A program made the translations under genes and the position numbers. 64,000 nt of DNA from an uncultured Acidobacteriia bacterium (GTDB lineage: Bacteria > Acidobacteriota > Terriglobia > Bryobacterales > Bryobacteraceae), in NCBI GenBank assembly GCA_903851195.1, contig CAINNJ010000023.1, positions 161,005 to 225,004 on the forward strand. The letters run 5' to 3'. How positions within the stretch are numbered: the stretch's first letter is position 1; each line of letters opens with the position of its first letter. Positions 53,265 through 61,346 of the stretch are shown piece by piece. The notes beneath the pieces are model-generated. The model saw only the letters and a program-made list of their open reading frames with translations, was not told the origin of the DNA and ran no database searches.

Positions 53265-54059
53265 ATGTCGGGCCAGATTACGCTACGCCACAGACCGGAC
53301 ACGGAAGAGCTTGCCGCGAGGCGCGAAGAATTCGCTGAGCTTCTGACGAAGCTTTCCGAACGGGAGCTCGATGTGTCCACGCTCCGGGAGGATTTGGCGG
53401 CGCTGGAGGTGCGTTACGTCCGCGACGTGGGGTCGCTCTACGAGCAATTGGATGCGATCCACAAAAGGATTTTCGAGCTTCGGACACTGATAAACCCGTC
53501 GCTGGCAGAGGAACAGGAGCAGTGCGGTGATCAGGCGCAGGGCGGGTGCGGTGGTTCCGCTGCGCCGCCTTCGAGCGAGCTGAAATCGCTGTATCGGGAT
53601 GCGGCGCGTCGGCTGCACCCGGATCTGGCTGAAAGTCCGGAGGAGCAGGGGCGCCGCACCAGGTTCATGGCGGAGGCGAACCGTGCGTATCACGCAGGGG
53701 ATGCGGAGGCGCTGCAGCGGATTCTGGAAGATTTCCACTATGCCGATGGCAGAGAGCCCGGCTGCATGACCGGGGCGGAACTGGTGCGAGTCATGGAGCA
53801 ATTGCGCGACGGCAGGGAGCGCCTGGCGGCGCTCGATCGGGAACAGGAGCGGCTGCGGAGCACGGAGATTTTCCGGTTGCGGCAGGAGATTGCCGACGCG
53901 GAAGCGCAGGGGCGCGACATGCTTGCAGATATTGCGAAGATGATTCGCGGCCAGATTCAAAGGGCGGAGCGAATTCTGACCAGCGTTGAAGGCAGGTTTC
54001 CGAATGAGATACCGTTGCCACCGCGCCAGCGTGTGGGGCGATTTTACGGTAAGGAATAG
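53265..54059 (+). CDS. Coiled-coil protein with J-domain-like segment
   Basis: A 264-residue hydrophilic protein. Residues 10-75 and 165-240 are Glu/Arg/Leu-rich coiled coils. Between them is a Cys-containing linker (EQCGDQAQGGCGG) and a segment LKSLYRDAARRLHPDLAESP followed by RTRFMAEANRAYHAGD, matching helices II-III of a DnaJ J-domain with the HPD tripeptide. J-domains recruit DnaK. Helix I is short, so the domain may be partial. ATG 53265 is chosen; the longer frame from 53232 has no better signal. Confidence 0.76.
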   Translation: MSGQITLRHRPDTEELAARREEFAELLTKLSERELDVSTLREDLAALEVRYVRDVGSLYEQLDAIHKRIFELRTLINPSLAEEQEQCGDQAQGGCGGSAAPPSSELKSLYRDAARRLHPDLAESPEEQGRRTRFMAEANRAYHAGDAEALQRILEDFHYADGREPGCMTGAELVRVMEQLRDGRERLAALDREQERLRSTEIFRLRQEIADAEAQGRDMLADIAKMIRGQIQRAERILTSVEGRFPNEIPLPPRQRVGRFYGKE

Positions 54060-54238
54060 ACGCACGAGAGTATGCAGAATACCGGGATAGCACGGCGGAG
54101 TTTGCTGAAGGTCAACTCTGGGCAGGGCAAGTGCCGTCGGCCTCACGTCGTTTGAATCCCTGCTAAAGAGGCCCGCGAGTAACGGCAAAGGGTTTACCGG
54201 AACTGCGGGCGGATCGTCCGGCACTCGGAGATAGCTTG

Positions 54239-54622
54239 ACTGTATGCTTTACGGTACGATGCTCCCGGTGGCGCTGTGCTCGGCGGACGGGGCCGCGCTC
54301 CCCTCCCACGTACGAGATCAAGAGCTTCTGCAGGGCGACCTGGCTGGATGTCTCCACGTCTCTCAACAACGGCGTCGTCACCATGAATGTGGTGAACCGC
54401 CACCTCGATCAGGACGTGGAAGCCGAGATCGAAATCCAGGACGGCGCTTTCAAAGGCAAGTTCGAAGTGGCCGTCGTGACCGGGCCGGATATCAAGGCCG
54501 AGAACGATTTCGGAAAGACCACCGTGCAGACCGCCACCAGCAGCGTCACGGCCAGCGGCAGCAAACTGATCCACCGCTTCCCGCCGCACTCTTACACGAT
54601 GCTGAAAGGCTCCCTCGCTTAA
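54239..54622 (+). pseudogene. Mosaic pseudogene: TIM-barrel gene fragment joined to GH51 C-terminus
   Basis: 54303-54622 is about 94 percent identical (some 20 differences in about 316 bp, by eye) to 51600-51917, the last part of the arabinofuranosidase gene. Just before it, 54239-54303 matches 56209-56268 inside the secreted TIM-barrel gene, including GGCGGACGGGGCCGCGCTCC. The two pieces are out of frame with each other. Most differences in the GH51 part are synonymous, so the piece comes from a second, once-functional paralogue and not from a recent copy. Confidence 0.88.
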
Positions 54623-54963
54623 CTCAACGTGGCTGCTGAGGAGTATGGTGATGATGACGCCTTTGATCGCTTGCTTTAGAGGGCACCACGGGCAAGAGGT
54701 CTAATTAGTGTCAGGGGCGGCGAGAAGCGATACCAATTCGGGCGGCGCGGGGCGGAGCCAGCGGAGCCGGTTCCTGGCGCCCATGGGCGGTCAGGCGTTA
54801 AACGGGCAGTGCTTGTGGTACACCTTCATGCTCCTGTCGGATCGTCGGGCGCCCGGAGAAAGCTGACGGTTGGCGGTGATTAGGAACGAAAAGTCCGGAT
54901 CGCGACGCGAATCCGGCACGCTCTACTCGCCGACTGGCAAAGAGCAACGGAGCGGCGTCGGCG
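54623..54963. other. 341 bp without a recognisable gene
   Basis: Between the mosaic pseudogene and the PIN toxin. No reading frame with a start signal, no tRNA, and no clear inverted repeat was seen. It fits decaying sequence. Confidence 0.5.
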
Positions 54964-55368
54964 TTAGCGGATGAACTGGACTCGGAACTCCGTCTGCCCC
55001 GCCAAAGCATCGAATTCATGATGATCAGCCGTTAGGATGGTGCCCTGCACACGCTCCGCCAACTCAATGGCGAAGCAGTCCGCCAGTGAAACACGCCTGA
55101 GTCTGGCTTTCAGTGTTCCAGCCGCTTGCCAAACGCGCGGCACCAGGCTTGCATCCTCCATTACGCCCAACCGTGTCAGGTCCGATACCGCCCGCAGTGC
55201 CTCGTGCCGGTTGGCAGCCCGCTCAAAATCATAGAAGACCTCGCAGAGATTCAGGGCGTGCGCATAACATTGCGATTCTGGATCGAGAAGAGCATTGGCT
55301 ACCGCGTCGGCGCCAGGTTCACCCCGAAGGAACGCGATCATCGCGCTCGCATCGAGTACGAAGATCAC
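54964..55368 (-). CDS. PIN-domain toxin (VapC-like)
   Basis: A 134-residue PIN nuclease. The acidic metal ligands are visible: Asp in MIFVLDASAMIAFL, Glu in LNLCEVFYDF, Asp in SLADCFAIELAE and Asp in ILTADHHEFDALA. The length is that of a complete VapC. Such toxins cut tRNA or rRNA and are held inactive by the upstream antitoxin, here encoded with a 4-bp overlap. Unlike the copy at 52238 it is intact. Confidence 0.88.
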   Translation of the reverse strand: MIFVLDASAMIAFLRGEPGADAVANALLDPESQCYAHALNLCEVFYDFERAANRHEALRAVSDLTRLGVMEDASLVPRVWQAAGTLKARLRRVSLADCFAIELAERVQGTILTADHHEFDALAGQTEFRVQFIR

Positions 55369-55607
55369 GGTCGGGATTCCAGGGTTACCTCGTCCCTTTT
55401 CCGGCTCAGGAACGACTCGCTCGAAGTCGGGATATGCCGGTACTTGCCTTTGATCGAATCGATCAATTGCTTCCTGCCGGTAGTAACGTGGCGAGGCGCT
55501 TCAATGGTTGCCAGTGCCTCCATGAGTTCCCGTCGCTGCTCGGCGCTCAGACCGCGAACAGCCTCCACGATAGTTTGAACCTGCTCTGACATGGCATGCT
55601 CTGACAT
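55365..55607 (-). CDS. Antitoxin of the PIN toxin pair
   Basis: An 80-residue helical protein: SEQVQTIVEAVRGLSAEQRR, then ELMEALATIEAPRHVTTGRK, and a C-terminal tail (KYRHIPTSSESFLSRKRDEV) expected to wrap the toxin. Order and 4-bp overlap fit a vapBC-like pair. The start region contains a 15-bp tandem duplication (GCCATGTCAGAGCA twice), giving two possible start Met codons at 55607 and 55592. AGGA precedes the outer one. Confidence 0.82.
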   Translation of the reverse strand: MSEHAMSEQVQTIVEAVRGLSAEQRRELMEALATIEAPRHVTTGRKQLIDSIKGKYRHIPTSSESFLSRKRDEVTLESRP

Positions 55608-55965
55608 GGCACTGTCCTGGTTCCATCATAGCCAATCGAAATGCCGCCGGGCAGGTCACTGTACTTGACGCCCAAACACGTTCCAAACCTAATGTGGAAA
55701 TATTTGGAGCGTTTCGAGGATACAACCCACGATCAACGGCGCAGATTTTAATGGGGCCTCCGGGTGGATCGTCCGCGCATGCATCGAGACTCGGTGCCGG
55801 CTGTGTCCTATTGCGTTCGGCTGTAGTTCTCCGCACACACCGCGCGGACCCCATGCCATGGCCCCTTTCTCTTCGCCGCCCCGGCCGCGCCGGACTGCTG
55901 CGCCGGACGCCCCCTGCTCCGGCCGGCATTTTTCAATACGATATACTCGGCGAATCGTAAACGGT
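55608..55965. other. 358 bp without a gene; promoter region for the TIM-barrel gene
   Basis: No convincing reading frame. A TATACT hexamer at 55942-55947 could be a -10 box for the gene at 55966, but no good -35 is seen. Confidence 0.45.
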
Positions 55966-56940
55966 ATGACTTACACAAGACGCGACATCGGAAAACTTGC
56001 GCTGGCCGTGCTGCCGGCCTCCGCGCTGCTGGCCAAACCGGACTCGAAATGGGGCGGCGTCCAGATCGGACTGAACGTCCCCTACAGTTTTCGGGGAATG
56101 TCCGGAACCGCGGACAAGATCCTCGAATACATGACGAAACTCAATCTGAGCGCCTGTGAGTTGCGGCTGCAACCCGTGGAGGCGGAACTCGGGGCGCCCG
56201 GCGTGTTTGCTTCAGGGTTCGATGCTCCCGGCGGCGCCGCGCGCGGCGGACGGGGCCGCGCTCCCCTCACGCCCGAGCAAACAGCGGCCGCCGAAGAGAC
56301 TGCCCGCAAGCTGGAGGCGTGGCGCCTCGCGCTTTCCATGGACCGGATCCGGGACTTCCGCGCGAAATTCGAAAACGCCGGCGTCCGGATCCAGATCCTC
56401 AAAATCGACAACTTCAACTCGTTCAGCGATGCCGCCACGGACTATTTCTTCAACGTGGCGAAAAACCTCGGTTGCCAGGCGATGTCGACCGAAGGACGGC
56501 TGGGCGACGTCGAGCGGCTCGGGAAATTCGCGGCGAAACACCGGATCATGGTGGGCTATCACGGTCATACGGCGGGGCCGGGCGGCGAAGCGTTCGGCGC
56601 GCCGGAGAACTGGGACAAGGCCATGCAGGTCTCTTCTTACAACGGCATCAATCTTGACCTCGGTCATTTTCTGGTCGGTAACAAAACCTCGCCCGTTCCC
56701 TATCTGATGGCCCATCACGACAAGATCACCCATATCCACGTGAAGGACCGGAAACTGGACGGCGCGACGGTTCCGTTCGGAACGGGCGACGTGCCAATCG
56801 CCGAAGTGCTTCAGCTGATGAAGAAGAACAAGTGGAATTTCCAGGCCACCATCGAGTTCGAGTACCCCACCCCCCAGGGCTCGGACGTGATGACGGAACT
56901 TGCCCGCTGCGTGGAGTACTGCCGCAACGCGCTGGTCTGA
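55966..56940 (+). CDS. Exported sugar phosphate isomerase/epimerase-like TIM-barrel protein
   Basis: A 324-residue protein. ATG 55966 begins TYTRRDIGKLALAVLPASAL, a twin-Arg-type signal, so it is predicted to be periplasmic. The xylose-isomerase-like barrel follows: GLNVPYSFRGMSG, QILKIDNFNSF, GYHGHT, INLDLGHFLVG, ITHIHVKDRK and ATIEFEYPT hold the likely metal ligands (E/D/H/E positions). A Gly/Arg-rich insert (residues about 90-100) corresponds to the piece duplicated at 54239. Such exported isomerase-like proteins are abundant in Acidobacteria and Planctomycetes and lack defined substrates. Confidence 0.85.
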   Translation: MTYTRRDIGKLALAVLPASALLAKPDSKWGGVQIGLNVPYSFRGMSGTADKILEYMTKLNLSACELRLQPVEAELGAPGVFASGFDAPGGAARGGRGRAPLTPEQTAAAEETARKLEAWRLALSMDRIRDFRAKFENAGVRIQILKIDNFNSFSDAATDYFFNVAKNLGCQAMSTEGRLGDVERLGKFAAKHRIMVGYHGHTAGPGGEAFGAPENWDKAMQVSSYNGINLDLGHFLVGNKTSPVPYLMAHHDKITHIHVKDRKLDGATVPFGTGDVPIAEVLQLMKKNKWNFQATIEFEYPTPQGSDVMTELARCVEYCRNALV

Positions 56941-56975
56941 ACTCCGGGGGCCGACCCGGTGAAACCGCCCTCTCG

Positions 56976-57066
56976 ATGTAGGGCAGGATGTCATCCTGCG
57001 GCGGGTTGGAAACCCGCCAACAGCGCCGGTAGCCAACCGGAGTGCCGGGGAACAATCTGCCCAACT
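56976..57066. repeat. Triple-hairpin repeat, copy C
   Basis: Adjacent hairpins GCAGGAT/ATCCTGC and GGCGGGTT/AACCCGCC, then a decayed GCGCCGGT arm. The block opens with GTAGGGCAGGATG and closes with CAATCTGCCC, itself like the inverse of the opening arm of copy B. It lies between convergent genes, as copies A and B do. Confidence 0.72.
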
Positions 57067-57193
57067 TCGCACCAGATGCTGGCGCGGCTTGCGAATCCGC
57101 CACCGGCGCCGGAAATGATGACGGTTACTGAATCAGAAGTCCGACTTACGGCAGGAACGCCGCTTCCGCCGCATTCGGCGCGGACATTCTCAC

Positions 57194-57300
57194 AGGCGTT
57201 CGCAGATACCCGCGGATCCAGCGGAGCGGCGGCTGACCGAGGCGAAGAAGTCCGGCAACTTCGAACGCGATCGCGGCTGAACCGACATCGCGTCCCGACA
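57194..57300 (+). pseudogene. Remnant of a VapB-like antitoxin gene
   Basis: This stretch aligns with 52140-52230 in the antitoxin gene, including the shared GCGAAGAAGTCCG and ACTTCGAACG-like blocks. In one frame it reads EEVRQLRTRSRLNR, against EEVRQLRTGSRLDR in the gene. No start region or toxin gene follows. The rest of the 472-bp gap (56941-57412) contains repeat copy C and nothing else recognised. Confidence 0.68.
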
Positions 57301-57412
57301 CCGGAAACGGCCGGTCAGATCCGGATCACCCGGTTCGCGCATTTCCGCTCAAATTAAACAGCAAAGAGCCCGATCCCCCTGCCGGCGCACCGCATCAGCC
57401 GAACTCTGCCCG

Positions 57413-58366
57413 CTATGAAGCCACCTGAAGCACGATCTTGCCGGGAGCATGGTTTCCGCGTCCATATTCGAATGCTTCCCGTGCACGGGAAAGCGGAAAC
57501 ACTTCGGCTATCACCGGCCTCAGATTCCCGCCCTCAACCAATGCGCTGATTTGATCAAGCTGTCCTCGATTGCCACTCACGATGAAAAATATCCCGCGCG
57601 CGCCGTTCTGCTCAGCTTCGCCGGTCGGAATCGGCGAAACCAGTGTCACCAGTACGCCTCCCTTCCGAAGCACGCGCCACGAAAGCCTCCGCGTTTCACC
57701 GCCGATCGTGTCCAGCACCAGATCGATGTCTCGCAGCGTGTCTTCGAAGGGCGTAGCGGGGTGATCGAAGGGCGTAGCGTGATAATCGATAACAACATCC
57801 GCTCCCAGGCTCTGCACGAACGCCATGTCGCGCGACGACGCCGTGGCCAGTACGCGCGCCCCTCGCCAACGCGCCAGTTGCACCGCCAGTGACCCGACAC
57901 CGCCCGCGCCGCCGTGGACCAGTACGTTTTGCCCCGCGGCAAGGTGCGCATGTTCAAAGAGTGCCTGCCAGGCTGTGAGCGCCGAAAGCGGCAGCGCCGC
58001 GGCCTGGGTGTGCGGGATGCCGCGCGGCTTTAGCGCCAGGTTGACCGCCCGCACTGCCGCGAACTCAGCAGCCGCGCCGTCACGCGGAAAATCGGCAAGT
58101 CCATAGACCTCGTCGCCGATCCGAAAATCGGTTACATCGTCCGCCATCCGCTCCACGATCCCCGAAATTTCATGCCCCGGAATGCCAGGGATTCGGGGCG
58201 TCCCATCCGCGTTCTGATAGGTCTCGTCCCAGGTCAATTCCGCGGGCGTGATGCCGGTGGCACGCACCTGCACCAGTACATCTCCGCTTCGGACCTCCGG
58301 CAGAGGTGCATCCTCGAAGAATATCTGTTCCGGCCCGCCCCGGCCGTGCGTTCTGACGGCTTTCAC
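57413..58366 (-). CDS. NADP-dependent medium-chain oxidoreductase (quinone-oxidoreductase type)
   Basis: A 317-residue zinc-independent MDR enzyme. MKAVRTHGRGGPEQIFFEDA is the typical start. GHEISGIVERMADDVTDF leads the catalytic part, and the Rossmann motif is VHGGAGGVGSLAVQLA (about residues 150-165). The structural-zinc Cys cluster of alcohol dehydrogenases is missing. Likely reduces quinones or enones. Single gene, convergent with the isomerase gene. Confidence 0.9.
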   Translation of the reverse strand: MKAVRTHGRGGPEQIFFEDAPLPEVRSGDVLVQVRATGITPAELTWDETYQNADGTPRIPGIPGHEISGIVERMADDVTDFRIGDEVYGLADFPRDGAAAEFAAVRAVNLALKPRGIPHTQAAALPLSALTAWQALFEHAHLAAGQNVLVHGGAGGVGSLAVQLARWRGARVLATASSRDMAFVQSLGADVVIDYHATPFDHPATPFEDTLRDIDLVLDTIGGETRRLSWRVLRKGGVLVTLVSPIPTGEAEQNGARGIFFIVSGNRGQLDQISALVEGGNLRPVIAEVFPLSRAREAFEYGRGNHAPGKIVLQVAS

Positions 58367-58634
58367 AAAAGTCCTGCTTTTCGATAATATTTTGACGCGG
58401 GAACAGATACAAGCAGGTGTGCGTTATGACATAACCTCCGATGCGACGGCGCAGATCCGGTACGAATCCATCCCGGCGACTGCTCGACGTTCTGAACCAT
58501 ACAGACTCGAATCGCTGACAGGCCGTTCCCCGCTATTTACCGACTTTTTTCCCCACAAAATCAACCACTTAACCCACTCCCCTCGCCATCTCCTCCCCGC
58601 CCGTGCGCCATTCTCACGCCAGGAAGGAACCACC

Positions 58635-59474
58635 ATGTCATCCACCGCGCAAACCGAATCCAATCGCCGTAACGCCCAGGCCTCCACCGGCCCCCGCACC
58701 GAAGCCGGAAAAGCAGCCTCCTCCCAAAACGCCTGCAAACTCCACCTCTTCTCCACCCGCAACTTCGTCCTCCCGCAGGACGAACCCGAGTACAACGAAC
58801 TCACCACCGCTCTCTGGGACCGCCTCAACCCACAGGACGCCCTCGAAGGAGCCTACGCCATCGAGATCCTCCGCGCTACCTGGCGTCTCCGCCGCTGCGC
58901 CAACGTCGAATCCGATCTGGTCGAAAAATCCTTCGCGATTGCCGAAAAAAGACAGGAAGACCCCGCCGACGCCACCCTCTACGCCAGCCTCGCCGAAATC
59001 CAGACCTCCGTCGACCGCGCCCGCACCCAGGCCCTCGGCATCCTCAACCGGGCCACCGCCGAACTCCGCCGCCTGCAAACCGAGCGCCGCCTGCGCGTCG
59101 AAACCCTCCCCGCGCAATTCGAACCCACCCGCCTCGGCATCTCCGACACCACGCAAATCACCAAAGGCATCACCGCCGCCGTGAACGCGCAACTCGACCT
59201 CGCCAAAATCGAACAAATCAAACTGGAGAACGCCGTCCACGCCGCCGCCTTCGACGCCATCCCGCCTATTCCCGTCGACACGCTCATGAAGCGCTACGAC
59301 AAACCTGCTGCATCCGCCCCCCCCGCCCCCGAAACAAAACAAACCCGGACGCCCCGCAACGCCGCCTGCGCCTGCGGTTCCGGCCTGAAATTCAGACGTT
59401 GCTGCGGCGCCGGCGCGCCCCCGGTCATAGACCAGGCCGCCGCCGCAACCGCCGCCGCAACCGCGGCCGCCTGA
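58635..59474 (+). CDS. SEC-C motif protein with extreme C-ending codon use
   Basis: A 279-residue protein. AGGAAGG lies 8 bases before ATG 58635. The N-terminus (ESNRRNAQASTGPRTEAGKA) matches a widespread family of unknown function often annotated near mobile DNA. The middle is helical (residues 60-200). The C-terminus has ACACGSGLKFRRCCG, a SEC-C zinc knuckle, then an Ala tail. Third codon positions are overwhelmingly C, more so than in flanking genes, so the base composition stands out. The function is not known. Confidence 0.8.
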   Translation: MSSTAQTESNRRNAQASTGPRTEAGKAASSQNACKLHLFSTRNFVLPQDEPEYNELTTALWDRLNPQDALEGAYAIEILRATWRLRRCANVESDLVEKSFAIAEKRQEDPADATLYASLAEIQTSVDRARTQALGILNRATAELRRLQTERRLRVETLPAQFEPTRLGISDTTQITKGITAAVNAQLDLAKIEQIKLENAVHAAAFDAIPPIPVDTLMKRYDKPAASAPPAPETKQTRTPRNAACACGSGLKFRRCCGAGAPPVIDQAAAATAAATAAA

Positions 59475-59605
59475 CGCTGCTGTCCATTGGCCCCATGGAT
59501 TCCGCTTGCACCGGGACGGACGAATCGTCTGGTGCATCCCAAACCACCGCGGCGCGCCGTTCCGCCGTGCCTGGATCCGTAATAGAATTTGTGATGAGGA
59601 ATCGA

Positions 59606-60151
59606 ATGATCAGAAAAGCTGCTCTCTCACTACTGGCCGTCTGCGTGGCCGCCGGAATCGCGTTATCGCAGGACAAAATGGCGGACAAAGCGCCGGCAAA
59701 GGGCGCCACGAAAGCGGGCATTCTGCAGCCTGGCATGGAGCCGACCGGTGGCTGGGCCACCCAGGGCGACATCGGCCAGAAGGCCGACGATCCGTGGTCG
59801 AACACCACCAGGGCCGCTTCCGTGGACAACAAACCGGTCCCGGGCAAAAGCGTCACTCTGACCGGCGAAATCCTCGATCTTTCCTGCTATCTGCAGCTCG
59901 GCAAACACGGTGACAAGCACTCCTCCTGCGGCAAGAAATGCATTGCCAACGGCGAACCCATCGGTCTGGTGACCAAAGAGGGCCAGGTTTACCTGCTGAT
60001 GGCCGAAGAGCACGATCCCCGCCGCGACGGCCAGGTGAGTTTCCGCAAGGCCGCGGGCGACAATTTCGCGAAAGTCATGACCGTGACCGGCACCGAGACT
60101 TCCATTAACGGCGTAAAAGCCGTTTATGTGCAGGGTTATCTCAATAAATAG
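59606..60151 (+). CDS. Exported Cys/His-containing protein upstream of the di-haem peroxidase
   Basis: A 181-residue protein. ATG 59606 (MIRKAALSLLAVCVAAG) has GAGGA upstream and starts the signal peptide; ATG 59594 is alternative. The conserved core GEILDLSCYLQLGKHGDKHS followed by SCGKKCIANGEPIGLV carries one Cys, two His and two more Cys, a plausible metal-binding or haem-handling site. A beta-rich domain follows (VTKEGQVYLLMAEEHDP). It lies 34 bp before the peroxidase gene, so they are likely one transcript. Similar proteins appear in acidobacteria and planctomycetes without known role. Confidence 0.76.
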   Translation: MIRKAALSLLAVCVAAGIALSQDKMADKAPAKGATKAGILQPGMEPTGGWATQGDIGQKADDPWSNTTRAASVDNKPVPGKSVTLTGEILDLSCYLQLGKHGDKHSSCGKKCIANGEPIGLVTKEGQVYLLMAEEHDPRRDGQVSFRKAAGDNFAKVMTVTGTETSINGVKAVYVQGYLNK

Positions 60152-60185
60152 ATCCGCGGCGGCAGCCACAAAATCCTGAACTGTA

Positions 60186-61193
60186 ATGACGAAGAACGCA
60201 ATCGCGGCCGGTATTCTTATGCCGGCCGCACTTCTGTTTGCCGCCGGCCCGTCCGGGGCGCCGAAGGAACCCCTTGGCCTGCTGCCGATCAGCTGGCCCA
60301 AAGACAATCCATATTCCGCGGCCAAAGCGGAACTGGGAAAAATTCTGTATTTCGATAGCCGCCTCTCGAAGGACGGCACCGTCTCCTGCGCCACCTGTCA
60401 CGATCCGAAGTTCGGCTTCACGGACGGACAGCCGGTCTCGTCCGGTATTGGCGGACAAAAGGGCGGCCGCAGCGCCCCTACCGTGATTAACCGCGCGTGG
60501 AGCCTGGCCCAGTTCTGGGACGGCCGCGCCGCGTCTCTCGAAGCGCAGGCCATCGGTCCCATGGCGAATCCGATCGAGATGGGAAATACCCATGAGGCGA
60601 TCGTGACCGCTTTGCGCGGCATCGCGGGTTATAAGCCGCTCTACGCCGCCGCTTTCGGGGATGGCGAGATCACCATGGACCGGACGGCCAAAGCCATCGC
60701 CACGTTTGAGCGCACGGTGCTTTCCGGAGATTCGCCGTATGATCGCTGGAAGGCCGGGCAGGCGAATGCCATGTCGCCCGCTGCGGTTCGTGGCTACCAC
60801 GTGTTCCAGAAAGCGCAGTGCGATGCCTGCCATGAAGGACACAACTTTACCAGCAATATGTATTCGAATCTGGGCGTGGGAATCAACGCGGAGAAGCCGG
60901 ATCTGGGCCGCTACGACATCACGAAGGATCCCCTGGACTGGGGCGCATTCAAAACGCCGACGCTGCGGGATGTGGAGCACACCGCGCCCTACATGCACGA
61001 CGGCAGTCTGAAGACGCTCGAAGAAGTGGTGGATTACTACGACAAGGGCGGGACGCCGAACAAAAACCTGGATCCGCACATTAAACCGCAGCACCTGCGC
61101 ACCGATGAGAAAGCCGACCTCGTGGCGTTCCTGAAGGCCCTGAGCGGAAAAGGCTGGCAGCAAATCAAAGCCCCGGCGGTATTCCCGCAATAA
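60186..61193 (+). CDS. Di-haem cytochrome c peroxidase (MauG/CcpA family)
   Basis: A 335-residue periplasmic haem protein. The signal peptide is followed by two haem-binding sites, CATCH (in SCATCHDPKFGF, about residue 75) and CDACH (in QCDACHEGHNF, about residue 215). GRSAPTVINRAWSLAQFWDG and TPTLRDVEHTAPYMHDGSL are typical of this family. The enzymes reduce hydrogen peroxide or, in MauG, modify a protein. The neighbouring Cys/His protein may be a partner. It ends 34 bp before selC. Confidence 0.93.
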   Translation: MTKNAIAAGILMPAALLFAAGPSGAPKEPLGLLPISWPKDNPYSAAKAELGKILYFDSRLSKDGTVSCATCHDPKFGFTDGQPVSSGIGGQKGGRSAPTVINRAWSLAQFWDGRAASLEAQAIGPMANPIEMGNTHEAIVTALRGIAGYKPLYAAAFGDGEITMDRTAKAIATFERTVLSGDSPYDRWKAGQANAMSPAAVRGYHVFQKAQCDACHEGHNFTSNMYSNLGVGINAEKPDLGRYDITKDPLDWGAFKTPTLRDVEHTAPYMHDGSLKTLEEVVDYYDKGGTPNKNLDPHIKPQHLRTDEKADLVAFLKALSGKGWQQIKAPAVFPQ

Positions 61194-61227
61194 ACCGTCG
61201 TTTCTTTGCTACCCTCGGTTCAGAAAC

Positions 61228-61322
61228 GGAAGCCAATCCCGGCCGGTGCCGGGCCCGGACTTCAAACCCGGCGTGCGGCACTTCGTGTCGCTGGTGGGTT
61301 CGACCCCCACTGGCTTCCGCCA
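61228..61322 (+). tRNA. selC: tRNA-Sec (anticodon UCA)
   Basis: A 95-nt tRNA with the selenocysteine layout. The acceptor stem is 8 bp (GGAAGCCA with TGGCTTCC), D-stem 6 bp (CCCGGC/GCCGGG) with a 4-base loop, and the anticodon loop CTTCAAA contains TCA. The long variable arm is GCGGCA/TGTCGC. The T-stem is GTGGG/CCCAC, with the loop TTCGACC. CCA is encoded at the end. One A-C mismatch closes the anticodon stem. It decodes UGA in the radical SAM selenoprotein. selA, selB and selD are not in the window. Confidence 0.96.
61291..61322 (+). other. Probable attachment site at the selC 3' end
   Basis: The T-arm and acceptor end of selC followed within 24 bp by an inward-facing integrase gene. tRNA-Sec genes are classic island insertion sites. 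The other att copy should lie beyond the right edge. Confidence 0.55.
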
Positions 61323-61346
61323 AACAGGTTGTTTGTTTTCATTGGC

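Noticed and set aside
24910..61322. 36-kb island bounded by the two selC-end matches
   Set aside because: The interval contains housekeeping genes (infA, mqnC, glgP), so it is not plausible as an island; only the short match is reported.
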